Shown here in pieces: positions 18,251-27,712 of a stretch of DNA of 64,000 nt. The DNA is from Ferribacterium limneticum (GTDB taxonomy: Bacteria > Pseudomonadota > Gammaproteobacteria > Burkholderiales > Rhodocyclaceae), in NCBI RefSeq assembly GCF_020510565.1, contig NZ_CP075189.1, positions 2,898,501-2,962,500 on the forward strand, read 5' to 3'. Both the position numbers and the translations under genes were made by a program. Positions within the stretch are counted from its first letter, which is position 1; each line of letters opens with the position of its first letter. Under the pieces are notes generated by a model. The model was not told the DNA's origin and made no database searches. It saw only the letters and a program-made list of their open reading frames with translations.

Positions 18251-19114
18251 ATGACGATCCGCAACCGCCCCGCCCTCCTCCTGCTGCTGAGCTTTGCCGT
18301 AATGCTCGGCAGCCATGGTTCAGTAGCCCAGGATGCGGCTTCCCGTTACTGGGCCGACAGTTGGCGCGGCTGGCATTTTTATGAAGCGCCGATGCTCGAG
18401 GAACTTCAATATTTATTACCGGCAGGCAAGGCCATGCCAACTGCGCCACCGACCCAAGCCTCGCGGGCACCGGAACTGGTCGAATTCGAACGTCTCCAGA
18501 AAACCCTGGAAGAGACGCGCAACATCGCCATCATGCGACCGAGCGAAGCCAATGTCCGGCGCTACATGGAACTGGAATCCAAGGTCGTCGCCCGCGCCTC
18601 CTATTTCGCCGATGTCGCACAGCGCGTTGCCTGGGCTACACCGCAACTCGACCCGACGCTGCAGGGCCGCCCGGTCAATGCCAAGGCCCTGGAAGTCTTC
18701 GACCAAGCCGAACTGGTGGATCGCTCGCGCGCCATTGCCGATCTGGGCAAGGATCACGTGCTGTTCTTCTTTTACCGCTCGGACTGCCCGTATTGCCATG
18801 CCTTCGCGCCGACCCTGACTGCTTTCCAGACCCATCACGGCATCCAGGTTGTCGCTATCAGCGTGGACGGTGGTCCGTTGCCAAGTTTCCCCAATGCACG
18901 CCCAGACAACGGCATTGCCACCACCCTGAAGGTCAGCCAGGTGCCCGCCGTCTTTCTGGCTCAGCCTTTCACCGGAAAGATCACCCCGATCGGCTTCGGC
19001 GTGCTCTCCGAATCCCAGTTGCTTGAGCGCATCGCCGTCGTCTCCGGTTTGCAAGCCGAGGGCATGCAAACCACAACAACGCAAGGTCTCGCCCTACCCC
19101 CGGAGGCGCCATGA
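18251..19114 (+). CDS. traF: TraF, thioredoxin-like pilus assembly protein
   Basis: A 287-residue periplasmic protein: signal peptide ending V-A-Q, the family's early W-H-F-Y-E motif, then a thioredoxin fold with F-F-F-Y-R-S-D-C-P-Y-C. F-plasmid TraF lacks an intact C-x-x-C, whereas this one keeps C-P-Y-C, so it may be redox-active alongside DsbC. cis-Pro loop is Q-V-P-A-V-F. Overlaps traH by ATGA. Confidence 0.9.
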   Translation: MTIRNRPALLLLLSFAVMLGSHGSVAQDAASRYWADSWRGWHFYEAPMLEELQYLLPAGKAMPTAPPTQASRAPELVEFERLQKTLEETRNIAIMRPSEANVRRYMELESKVVARASYFADVAQRVAWATPQLDPTLQGRPVNAKALEVFDQAELVDRSRAIADLGKDHVLFFFYRSDCPYCHAFAPTLTAFQTHHGIQVVAISVDGGPLPSFPNARPDNGIATTLKVSQVPAVFLAQPFTGKITPIGFGVLSESQLLERIAVVSGLQAEGMQTTTTQGLALPPEAP

Positions 19115-20559
19115 AACATTACGACCGTCCAACCTTTCGGCGTACTTCTGCCACGCTCCTGGCGTTGCTGCTGGCGATCCCGTCTTTTCAACTGCAGGCT
19201 GGCGATCTCAACAGCGAGGTGAACAACATGTTCAACAACCTAGGCGCCATTGGTAACTACACCGCCCCCGGCGCCTTCCGTGGCCAGACCTTCAATACCT
19301 ACACCGGCGGCAGCCTGATGATGCGTTCGCCGAACAAGGTATATCAGTTGGCCGCCATCCAGTTCCCCAGCGCCAAGGCCGGCTGCGGCGGCATCGATGT
19401 CTTTGGCGGCTCCTTCTCGCACATTTCGGCAACCGAGTTCAAGAACATGCTGAAGAACATCACAGCCGCCCTGCCGGGGATCGCTTTCCAACTCGCCTTG
19501 GAGGCTGTCTCGCCGCTGCTCGGAGGACTGACCAAGTGGGCCAAAGGACTGGAGACCTGGATCAACAACGCCCGAATCAATTCCTGCGAAACCGCCAAGG
19601 CCATTGTCAGCACGGCGGCCGAATCGATTGGCTACAGTTCTCAGGAGACCTGCGCCGATCTGGCCATCGAGATGGGCATGGAAAGCGATCGTGATGCAGC
19701 GCGTCGGCGCTGTGCGACGGATCGGCCCAGCATTCTGTCCACGGCACGTTCCTCGGGCGACCCAAAAGTGAAAAACAAGGCGCCCTTCGTCGGCAACCTG
19801 ACCTGGAAAGCCTTGCAGTACACCGGTGCCTATCTCGACGACCAGGAGCGCGAACTGATCATGAGCCTGGTCGGCACCATCATCTACTACCCGGAAGAGT
19901 CGGCCCGCGACCCCGAGCCGATCGCCCCGACGCTGACCTCGATCAGCCAGTTGCTCTACGGCCAGGGCGCAGCCGCCGGTACGGATGTCGTGCAGCATGT
20001 CTTGAAGTGCAACGACTACAGCAATTGCGACGTCGTCACCTTGAACACCGCGTACACCCACACGCCCTTTACCGCCAAGGTCGAGGCGATCATGCGCTCC
20101 ATCGCTGAGAAGATCACGACGCGCACCGCCATCCCCAATAACTCACCCGAGGTCGGTTTCGTGAACCAGACTACCGAGCCGGTCTACAAGATGTTGTCCA
20201 TCGGCACCAGCATCCCGGGATCGGGCTTGGCTGATAGCCTGATCGCCCAGTACCGCGACGTGATTGCTGCCGACTACGCCTATGTTTTCCTCGAACGCAA
20301 TCTGCGCCTGGGCATGGCCGCGCTGGACAAGAATTACACCCTGCAGCAGTCGCAACGGGAGCAGGCCAACCAGGTCCGCCAGCGGGCGCAGGCCATGCTC
20401 ACGCAACTTTCCCAGGAAAAGAACCTGCTCTACCAGAAGGTCGGCTCCTTCCGGGCGGTATCGAACCACCTGGAGCAACTCGAACGCCAACTACGTTCCA
20501 GCATGCCGCAACACGTGATGGACATGCTTGGCCAGCAGGCGGCTTACCTGTCGCAATAG
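19111..20559 (+). CDS. traH: TraH, conjugal pilus assembly protein
   Basis: A 482-residue exported protein: signal peptide ending L-Q-A-G, then the near-invariant N-M-F-N-N-L-G and G-A-F-R-G-Q motifs, C-G-G-I-D-V-F-G-G-S-F-S, and a C-terminal coiled coil (about 400-470). TraH works with TraF, TraU and TraW in pilus assembly and extension. traG follows after 33 bases. Confidence 0.93.
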   Translation: MKHYDRPTFRRTSATLLALLLAIPSFQLQAGDLNSEVNNMFNNLGAIGNYTAPGAFRGQTFNTYTGGSLMMRSPNKVYQLAAIQFPSAKAGCGGIDVFGGSFSHISATEFKNMLKNITAALPGIAFQLALEAVSPLLGGLTKWAKGLETWINNARINSCETAKAIVSTAAESIGYSSQETCADLAIEMGMESDRDAARRRCATDRPSILSTARSSGDPKVKNKAPFVGNLTWKALQYTGAYLDDQERELIMSLVGTIIYYPEESARDPEPIAPTLTSISQLLYGQGAAAGTDVVQHVLKCNDYSNCDVVTLNTAYTHTPFTAKVEAIMRSIAEKITTRTAIPNNSPEVGFVNQTTEPVYKMLSIGTSIPGSGLADSLIAQYRDVIAADYAYVFLERNLRLGMAALDKNYTLQQSQREQANQVRQRAQAMLTQLSQEKNLLYQKVGSFRAVSNHLEQLERQLRSSMPQHVMDMLGQQAAYLSQ

Positions 20560-20592
20560 AGACGATGCGATAGCGCGACAGGAGAAAGCGCC

Positions 20593-23376
20593 ATGTGGGA
20601 AATCTACGCCTACCAGAATGCCGATAGTCTGTTCGGTGTCTTCAATGCCGCGGCAGCGATTCACGCCTCGGGCGACTATGCAGCAGCGCTGGCAGCCGTG
20701 GCCTTCTGCGGTTTTGTGGCGGCCCTGATTGCCTATGCTTTCGCTCCCGAGAAGTTGCAGGGTTGGAAGTGGCTGGGCACAGTCGTGCTGGTCTTCTCGG
20801 TATTGATCGTTCCCAAGGTCACTGTGGGCATCGTGGACAAGACCGGTGGTTCGACCGTTAAAGTCGTCGGCAATGTACCGTTCGGGGTAGCCGCACTGGG
20901 CGGCATCACCAGCACGATCGGCAATACACTGACCAGCCTGTTCGAAACCGCCTTCCAGGTCATCCCGGGCGCTGGGGCCCTGCCGGTCGAACTGAGCTAC
21001 CAGCAGAACGGCCTGATGTTCGGTAACCGTCTGATCCGCGAGACCGGCAATGTGGTGTTCCAGGATCCGGCCTTCCGCACCGACCTGATCAACTTCATCC
21101 ACAACTGCACGACCTACGACCTGATCGACGGCACGCTCGATCCGGCGGCTTTTTCTGTATCGGACGATGTCTGGCCGCTGATGGCCTCTCCCAATCCGGC
21201 GCGCTTTTCCACGCTGACCGGCGCTGGTGGCAGTGTCGGCGTCGATACCTGCCCCAATGTCTATCTGAGCCTCAATGGCCGCTTGCCAGCCCAGATCACC
21301 CGTATCCAGGGGCGCCTGGCCTTTCAGCTCAATCCGACCTTGCCCGGCGCTGCTGCGGCAGCGGCCATTGCCGGACAAATCCAGCAGGCCTATCTCAAGA
21401 ACAGCATTGCCACTGCGGCGGCGACGGCGGCCGACATCATTCGGCAAAACGCCATGCTCAACGCGCTTGAGGACACCAGCAAGATTGTCGGTCAGAAGGT
21501 CAATGACCCGGCGGCGATGGTGTTGGCGGTTGGTCGAGCCCAGGCGGTGGCCCAGCAGAACGCGAGCTGGCTCAATTACGGCAAGGTGGCTGAGCAGGCC
21601 CTGCCTGTTTTTAGAAACGTGGTCGAGGCGGTCACCTACGCGATGTTCCCCCTCATGGTCCTGCTGCTCCTGCTCACCAGCGGACGGGAAACAATGCTGG
21701 CCTTCAAAGGCTATGCGGCGGTGCTGATCTGGATTCAGTTGTGGCCGCCGCTCTACGCCATCCTGAACTACATGGCGTCGATCTACGCGGCTTACGACCT
21801 CGCCGCAGCGGCCGACCTCGGAACGGGGGGCAAATCGCTGGCATTGCAAACAGCGTCGACGATCTATTCGCGGGCGATCTCGGGTGAGGCTGTCGTCGGT
21901 TACCTCGCCATCAGTATTCCATTCATTGCGTGGGCCGCCCTGAAGCGCATGGAGAATTTCGGGACCGCACTGGTCGGTGGCTTGTCGGGGTTGCAAGGGA
22001 TGATCTCGGGCGGCACCTCGGCCGCCACCGTCGGTAACATATCGATGGGGAATGTCGGTATGGACCAGATGCAACTGGCGCCCAACCGTACATCGGCATT
22101 CATGAGCAGTTGGCAAAACGATCTCTCCGGAAATACGTTTTCATCGAACGCGCTCACCGGCCGAACTGCGGTCAGCCTGTTGCGCAATCAGGGATTCGCT
22201 TCGCGAGTGGTCTCGATGCGTGTATCCGAACAGGATGTGCAGCAAGCCAGCCGGCAGGTCGACGCGGCGCGCGGTGAAGCCGTGACAGCGACCACGGAGC
22301 AATCGGCAGCACTATCTGAAGTGTTCTCTCGCGGGCTCAATAAGCTTCGCTCCACGCGCAACAGCAGCGGTTCCAGCACCAGTAGCTTCGAGCAAATGGG
22401 CGACACGCTGAACCAGTTGGATCAGATTACGCAAAGCGTTGCCCAGAGCACCGGTCTCAGCCAGGCGCAGGTCGCGCGAATTGCTTTCGGTGCTGCAGCC
22501 CATGTCGGCGTGAATGCCAAGGTCGCCGGTGCTGAACTTCATGCCAGCGCCGACAAGTCCTACCAGTCGAGCCTTTCCGCCCAGGAACAGAAAGCATTGG
22601 CCAGCCTGAGTGGGGAGCAGTTGGTAGCCTTCAAACAATTCGGTGACCGGGTATCGAGGGACGCCAGCTATATGCAGGCGCTCTCGAACGACGCGAGCGA
22701 GGCCCGCGAGATGTCGTCCCGGCTCGGTTCGACGCGGGCCCGTTCCGTGCGGGCGGATGCCACCCTTGCCGACCGCACCAGTTTTGCGGAACGTGTATCG
22801 TCCGCCTACGACAAGGGCGAATCCATCTCCATCGACATCGCCCAAGACCCGCACAACATGGAGATGTTCCTCCGGTACGCCCAGACCTACGGCGGCAACA
22901 GCGCCGCTGCTCACGCCTTGATGTCGGCCGAACTGGCCCGCCAGTCATTGCGCCCGAACCGGGTTATTTCGGATGGGAGCAGCCTCCCGACCTCCTTTGG
23001 TGACGTCCGCGACCTCCATGAAGAGCAGTTGCATGATGTCGCCATCACACCGGACATCAACGCAATCCACCAGGCTCAAGTGAGCAAGGCCTCACGCTTT
23101 GGCGGCAATCCAAGTCGTCCGCTGGAACAGAAAACTGAACCACCGTCGCCCGTGCGCGAGGAAGTGCAGCAACGCGCCGCCCAGATTCACCGAGAAACCG
23201 CTGCAAAGCGCGGAGAATTCGACGACAAGGCTGAAATCATCAAGACTGACGACGGGACATTGGCATCGAAGAAGTCGCTGATGTGGCAATCAGCCAGGCA
23301 GGTCTACAAAGATGGAGAGGCAACGGCAGATAATGCAAAGGATGCCGTGCAGGACCTGATCAAGTCAAAAAAGTAA
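20593..23376 (+). CDS. traG: TraG, mating-pair stabilisation and entry-exclusion-linked protein
   Basis: A 927-residue inner-membrane protein. The N-terminal half has several membrane helices and opens W-E-I-Y-A-Y, typical of TraG; the C-terminal half is a long hydrophilic, helical periplasmic domain. F TraG acts in pilus assembly, mating-pair stabilisation and is the target of TraS exclusion. GGAGAAAG ribosome site before the ATG. It is the last gene of the + strand transfer operon. Confidence 0.9.
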   Translation: MWEIYAYQNADSLFGVFNAAAAIHASGDYAAALAAVAFCGFVAALIAYAFAPEKLQGWKWLGTVVLVFSVLIVPKVTVGIVDKTGGSTVKVVGNVPFGVAALGGITSTIGNTLTSLFETAFQVIPGAGALPVELSYQQNGLMFGNRLIRETGNVVFQDPAFRTDLINFIHNCTTYDLIDGTLDPAAFSVSDDVWPLMASPNPARFSTLTGAGGSVGVDTCPNVYLSLNGRLPAQITRIQGRLAFQLNPTLPGAAAAAAIAGQIQQAYLKNSIATAAATAADIIRQNAMLNALEDTSKIVGQKVNDPAAMVLAVGRAQAVAQQNASWLNYGKVAEQALPVFRNVVEAVTYAMFPLMVLLLLLTSGRETMLAFKGYAAVLIWIQLWPPLYAILNYMASIYAAYDLAAAADLGTGGKSLALQTASTIYSRAISGEAVVGYLAISIPFIAWAALKRMENFGTALVGGLSGLQGMISGGTSAATVGNISMGNVGMDQMQLAPNRTSAFMSSWQNDLSGNTFSSNALTGRTAVSLLRNQGFASRVVSMRVSEQDVQQASRQVDAARGEAVTATTEQSAALSEVFSRGLNKLRSTRNSSGSSTSSFEQMGDTLNQLDQITQSVAQSTGLSQAQVARIAFGAAAHVGVNAKVAGAELHASADKSYQSSLSAQEQKALASLSGEQLVAFKQFGDRVSRDASYMQALSNDASEAREMSSRLGSTRARSVRADATLADRTSFAERVSSAYDKGESISIDIAQDPHNMEMFLRYAQTYGGNSAAAHALMSAELARQSLRPNRVISDGSSLPTSFGDVRDLHEEQLHDVAITPDINAIHQAQVSKASRFGGNPSRPLEQKTEPPSPVREEVQQRAAQIHRETAAKRGEFDDKAEIIKTDDGTLASKKSLMWQSARQVYKDGEATADNAKDAVQDLIKSKK

Positions 23377-23379
23377 CCG

Positions 23380-23643
23380 CTACCGATCCCAGCGCCGAAC
23401 AGGGACATCTCCCTTGAACAAAGACCCAGACGTGCCCCCTGGTCTGCCATCAATCCGTCGCCGCCGCAACCTCCTGCGGCCTCGTCCAATGCCCGTCAAC
23501 GCACTGGCGAGCGGAACGGCAAAGAGTAGCCCAATACCCACCATGACTGCCCCTGCACCCCATTCACCTTTTGCTGCGATAGCAACCAGCAATCCGATCC
23601 CTGCCCCTATCGCCAGGATCGCGAAGAAGAAAAATTTCCGCAT
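23380..23643 (-). CDS. Small inner-membrane protein, unknown
   Basis: An 87-residue protein with two hydrophobic helices (about 4-24 and 31-51) and a strongly basic tail (G-R-G-R-R-R-L-R-R-R-R). It faces the end of traG with only three bases between stops. Position beside traG suggests an entry-exclusion or accessory membrane protein, as exclusion genes often sit here, but there is no sequence support. A GAGG ribosome site lies upstream of the ATG. Confidence 0.6.
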   Translation of the reverse strand: MRKFFFFAILAIGAGIGLLVAIAAKGEWGAGAVMVGIGLLFAVPLASALTGIGRGRRRLRRRRIDGRPGGTSGSLFKGDVPVRRWDR

Positions 23644-24069
23644 ATCGACCTCCTGATATCAGGCTAATCGCGGAAATGCCGTCAGCAAGCCACTGATTCA
23701 AGTCAAATGCTATTGCCACACCCAAGCGCCGGGGAAATCGTTAGACGGATCACTTCTTTTGTAGCAACAACAGGATCATCAGAGTTTGATGAGGTTTCTG
23801 GTCGGAAGCTTTCTATGCCGATACAGGCATAGGCCCCAGCAAGTTGGTAGATCCCTCCAACCTGTAACCAGACGTTGGTCACCCAGCACCATAGAACATC
23901 TAGCTCGAAGTTCCCTGAAGGCATACTCCCAATTCGACACGGTACAAGGCATCCATCGGATTCGCGGGTTTCTGACAAATCTATGCATTGCGGGGTTGAA
24001 ATCTATCCGCATGGACTCATATCCAACGCAGGTTGCCATTCCGGCAAACCAACCAAGGGAGAATCAAAA
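23644..24069. other. Intergenic region right of the tra operon
   Basis: Some 425 bases without a gene I can defend. A 91-codon minus-strand frame (23703-23978) begins only with a TTG codon and has no ribosome site. Base composition shifts to more AT-rich here compared with the tra genes, marking the start of the cargo region. Confidence 0.4.
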
Positions 24070-24369
24070 ATGCCGAAGCTGACGAAAGAAGACCTTCATT
24101 ATGAATATAGCTGGACGGTTACCGCGGGGGACAACCCCAGACTCATTTCTGATGACGCGAACCATCTCAGTCGGAACGAAGGGTATGAAATGCTTTTGTA
24201 CTTGAATTCGCTGACAGGGAAAGATAAGGCGGACCTTCCTAAGAAAACACGGCTCATTGTCGAGTGGATGCTTAAAGAGCACTACAAATCTACTGCGCCA
24301 AGTCGGCAGACCGTGACCGGTTGGGTCGTGGAAAACTTTTCCAAACTTAGCCCTAGCTACCCGTATTAG
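24070..24369 (+). CDS. Small hypothetical protein
   Basis: A 99-residue soluble protein, opening M-P-K-L-T-K-E-D-L and ending K-L-S-P-S-Y-P-Y, without signal peptide or membrane helix and no recognised family. The ATG at 24070 has a good AAGGGAGA ribosome site; an in-frame extension upstream lacks one. Stands alone between decayed segments. Confidence 0.5.
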   Translation: MPKLTKEDLHYEYSWTVTAGDNPRLISDDANHLSRNEGYEMLLYLNSLTGKDKADLPKKTRLIVEWMLKEHYKSTAPSRQTVTGWVVENFSKLSPSYPY

Positions 24370-24371
24370 AC

Positions 24372-24870
24372 CGCTCTCGCCCCACGCCTTCTTCGGGAGA
24401 GTCTGTTTCTTCAGAAGGGGAAATATGCACCATCGAGTTTGTGCCCCCTTCCCCGCCTCCCTGTTCAACTCCGCGTCGTGCGGCTGGCAGCCAGATGCCC
24501 CAAGACGGACGGATCAAATTTTCCCTCTGCCAGTAATTCGTCGACCGTGGTCTACGGGAATCTAACCGCATCAGCAATGAAACCTCGTCGCTCCTCAATG
24601 AGGAACAGCATGTTCTCGCGCAAGAAATCCCGTTTGGCCTCCAGCAGCCGCTCATCTACGATCACATTGGAGATCGCTTCTGGCAACTGGGCGCTCATCC
24701 GCGACAAGACACTACGGACCAGTTGCGGCGCCACATCTGACTCATAGGCCATTGCATTCCAGTGCGCTCCCTCGACCCAGCCAGGCTTGTCTCTCCGGTG
24801 ATCGCCATGGACAGGGTCTGTCTGGTCAGGTAAACGATCGTTGATCCTTTACATTGCAGACAGCCGATTC
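24372..24870 (-). pseudogene. Decayed gene remnant
   Basis: On the minus strand one frame reads from just after a TAA near 24860 through D-K-P-G-W-V-E-G-A-H-W-N-A-M-A-Y-E-S-D to F-I-A-D-A-V-R-F-P and a stop near 24555. Past a shift, another segment reads T-V-D-E-L-L-A-E-G-K-F-D-P-S-V-L-G-H-L-A-A (24500-24545). Both look like natural protein, but the first part has no start codon before the internal ATG at 24752 and the pieces are out of frame. I read it as a broken gene of unknown family. Confidence 0.35.
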
Positions 24871-24959
24871 AGGTCGCTAGTCTGCCGTGCTTGGGGAGTG
24901 AAAGTGAACGTCGCAGGCGAGCATACAAAGAAAGCATCGAGAGTAATTGGGGCGGAGAT

Positions 24960-26489
24960 ATGACCGAGCAAGACGACAACTTTCAAATACGATTTGCCGG
25001 CATGCAGGCGGAACTCTACGGTCTGCTTGACACTGACCCGGCAGCGGCCTTGGCGCGGCTTGACGCGCTCGACGCTGCCGAGTTCGGCAAGGCGACACTC
25101 CTAGCTATGCGTGCGAGCTTTTTTATCGATGCAGGGGGATTGTGCAAAGACATCGCTTTGGTTGCCCGCGGTATCGAAATTTTCGAACACCTAATCACGC
25201 AATATCCTGACGAGGAAAACTTCAAGTACAACCTCGCCAACGGGCTGACTGCCATTACCGACATCGAACCCTACGATGATCGGGGCTGGTACTTGAAGAC
25301 ATCATCGTGGCGCCAGCGCGCCAAAACCCTGTATCAGCACTGCGCCGACGCTTCATCGGAACGCGATCTGCAGGCGCGCGCCCAGACCAACCTCGGCAAT
25401 GCCCTATTGAAGGCTTATCGTTTCGTAGAGGCCTATGATTGCTATTGCCGCGCTCTCGAGTCCGACCCGAGCAACGCGATCGCCGCCACCGGCGCTGCAC
25501 GAGTCCTGCTCTCTTATGCCAGCGCCGGCATTGGTGACCAGGACTCGCTCCTGATAGCCGCCAACGAGCATCTGCGCTACGCCCGGCAAAATCCTCATCG
25601 CCTCCGGGAACTGGCGGGCGAACACGCCCTTGAGGCGCTGACACCGCTGCTTCAGCAAACTCTACCGGAATTGCGCCGGCCGGATTTTTCGGAAGCGACC
25701 CCCTACCAGCGTTTCGTGCGAGATTATCGCCTCGCCCTCTCACCGACCATCGAGGGGTTCGACTTGTCGCTCAAGCGCTGGGACTCGCTCAAGCTGCCAG
25801 GAATTTTCGAACCAGCGGGAACCCTCTATCGGATACCCACGGTCTTCGCGACCTTCAACGTATTGAAGGCCGACTACTTGGCGGTACGCCATTTAGCATT
25901 TACCGCACTACAAGATCCACCGCCGGAGAGCGGCAGCTACGCCGATACGCTGGACTATGCTTGCTATGGCATCGACACCGCCAGCCTTAGCCTGGCCCAA
26001 CGAACCTGCGTCGATGTTCTGGACAAGTTGACGGTCGCCCTGCTCCATTACTTGGGCCAGATCAAACCTGAGCGGAACGCTACATTCCTCAATTCGTTTT
26101 TCGAACCCGGCGATGCGCCCAAACAGTGGAAGGCACGTATCAGAGAGGAAATCGACTGCGGCAATCGTGGGCTTCTCGCCCTTGCCGAAATGGCAACCGA
26201 TGTTTCACACCAAGGTTATCTCCAACCTAAACGCCAATTGCGCAATGCCTCCACCCATCGTTTCATTGTTCTGCACGATATATCACTTGCTACAGCGCCC
26301 GACGTCGACATCATCGATCGCTACTACAAGGATGAATTTCGTCAGCACCTCATTGAAACACTTCAACTTGTCCGAGCAGCCCTGATTTACTTTGTGGAAA
26401 CTGTTTCCGACCGAGAAAGACGGTTTCCGGTGGACAATGCTTGGGCTCTAGATGTGCCGGACCACGACTGGATTCGAGGGGAAAACTGA
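24960..26489 (+). CDS. TPR and C-terminal HEPN protein (LA2681-like)
   Basis: A 509-residue protein. The N-terminal 250 residues are helical repeats of TPR type (for example A-Q-T-N-L-G-N-A-L-L-K-A-Y-R-F-V-E-A-Y-D-C-Y-C-R-A). The C-terminal part contains L-R-N-A-S-T-H-R-F (RNASTH at about 428-433), the R-x4-6-H motif of HEPN RNases, and resembles LA2681-like HEPN proteins linked to conflict systems. The ATG at 24960 is chosen for its GGCGGAGAT ribosome site. It converges on the PIN-like gene with 83 bases between stops. RNase activity is inferred. Confidence 0.7.
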   Translation: MTEQDDNFQIRFAGMQAELYGLLDTDPAAALARLDALDAAEFGKATLLAMRASFFIDAGGLCKDIALVARGIEIFEHLITQYPDEENFKYNLANGLTAITDIEPYDDRGWYLKTSSWRQRAKTLYQHCADASSERDLQARAQTNLGNALLKAYRFVEAYDCYCRALESDPSNAIAATGAARVLLSYASAGIGDQDSLLIAANEHLRYARQNPHRLRELAGEHALEALTPLLQQTLPELRRPDFSEATPYQRFVRDYRLALSPTIEGFDLSLKRWDSLKLPGIFEPAGTLYRIPTVFATFNVLKADYLAVRHLAFTALQDPPPESGSYADTLDYACYGIDTASLSLAQRTCVDVLDKLTVALLHYLGQIKPERNATFLNSFFEPGDAPKQWKARIREEIDCGNRGLLALAEMATDVSHQGYLQPKRQLRNASTHRFIVLHDISLATAPDVDIIDRYYKDEFRQHLIETLQLVRAALIYFVETVSDRERRFPVDNAWALDVPDHDWIRGEN

Positions 26490-26572
26490 CGTGACCTTGG
26501 GCACTGGGGGCATCGTCCGACGTATTGACGCAGAACCACGGAGATCTGGACGCGGCTTCCCGGCGAACTTTT

Positions 26573-27712
26573 CTACGATGACGGAAACGCTCTGCTCACC
26601 AACGTTGCCATCTGTTCAGCTTTCACCAACCAAATATCGCTGCTCAGTTGTGGAATGTTTCGCTCAGGTCCGCAGAATTGCCGAGCGAAGACAATGGCTT
26701 CTTGCGTTATTAGATCGGGATGAATGGCAATCCCGCGTGGTAGTCCTAGCTCGGCGAACATTCCCGCCTGTCCTGGAATCAATTTTTTGTAGGTCATTGC
26801 GCCAAGGAACCGTGTGAGTTTCGCGTCCATCGTGCAAAACCAAAGATCCCATCGCTCACCATCGAGGCCACGATCCTCCATGACGATCCCCGCATTAATT
26901 TGGGCAATGTCGTTGGCTGAATTAAAGGCGAGGTGGAAGACCTCCGTAGAAGTTCGCGGACGTCTGCCCAGCGGCTTGCGCCCTTGTCGTCGTCGCGCAA
27001 AATTCCTTAACACAGCAGCATAAAACACCTCTCCGTCATTGCCGACCGAGTATCCCCCTGCCGCCGCTCGCTCAACGAGGTCACCCAGTACAAAGCAAGC
27101 GATCATGGTTTCCTTGACGCTGAACACACCAACAAATTCAAGCATCAGGTCGAGATATCGCCGGATACGCGACATTGGGGTTTCAAGGCTGAGATCACTA
27201 TCCACAACTAGCATTGCAAGCAGACTGACGAATGAACACGCTCGAAACTTCTGCTCGTCCGGCGTCAGTTTAAAGAAGCCGCAGTTGTCGAGATGTGCCG
27301 GGAGCTTCGACGGGATCGCGCTGCTCCAAGAAAGATTGGAGGGGTCATCCTCCAATTCGAGTTGATAGGCAGCCAGAAAATCATCATAGTCTTTTCGGAC
27401 CAGGTTGGGATCTCCCTGCACTTCGGTCAACGCGATGCCTGGATGTATCGACAGTGGGATCGATTCCTTGTTGCATAACCAGATTAGCTCGACAAAATCA
27501 AAGAGCCCCCATCGCACTAGCTTTTCGTAGCCCGGTACGCCGTCCCTATCCTGTTGATGGTCGAGGATGTTGATAAAGACATTTGCATCGAGTTGAACGG
27601 CTGTACGGATTCCATTGGCGGCGTTGCTGCGTAACCGTTCAATATCGAGGCGTGGATTTTTTTCGCCTAGCTTCGTAGCTAGTTTGATCAAATAGCTCTT
27701 TTGTTCCGCCAT
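26573..27712 (-). CDS. PIN-like domain protein
   Basis: A 379-residue protein. L-D-A-N-V-F-I-N (first Asp about residue 42), a central acidic block (T-E-V-Q-G-D), and C-terminal C-T-M-D-A-K-L follow the spacing of catalytic acids in PIN-like nucleases. The middle and C-terminal parts are helical, longer than ordinary VapC toxins (about 130 residues), so this is a large stand-alone PIN-like protein rather than VapC. The ATG at 27712 is preferred to an upstream start at 27757. No antitoxin-like small gene is adjacent; the only close partner is the convergent HEPN gene. Confidence 0.6.
   Translation of the reverse strand: MAEQKSYLIKLATKLGEKNPRLDIERLRSNAANGIRTAVQLDANVFINILDHQQDRDGVPGYEKLVRWGLFDFVELIWLCNKESIPLSIHPGIALTEVQGDPNLVRKDYDDFLAAYQLELEDDPSNLSWSSAIPSKLPAHLDNCGFFKLTPDEQKFRACSFVSLLAMLVVDSDLSLETPMSRIRRYLDLMLEFVGVFSVKETMIACFVLGDLVERAAAGGYSVGNDGEVFYAAVLRNFARRRQGRKPLGRRPRTSTEVFHLAFNSANDIAQINAGIVMEDRGLDGERWDLWFCTMDAKLTRFLGAMTYKKLIPGQAGMFAELGLPRGIAIHPDLITQEAIVFARQFCGPERNIPQLSSDIWLVKAEQMATLVSRAFPSS

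Noticed and set aside
14001..20061. Long minus-strand open frames across traU to traH.
   Set aside because: Antisense shadows of GC-rich coding DNA; the plus-strand proteins have clear Tra signatures and overlapping starts.
23703..23978. 91-codon minus-strand frame after the tra operon.
   Set aside because: It begins only with TTG, has no ribosome site and no recognised motif.
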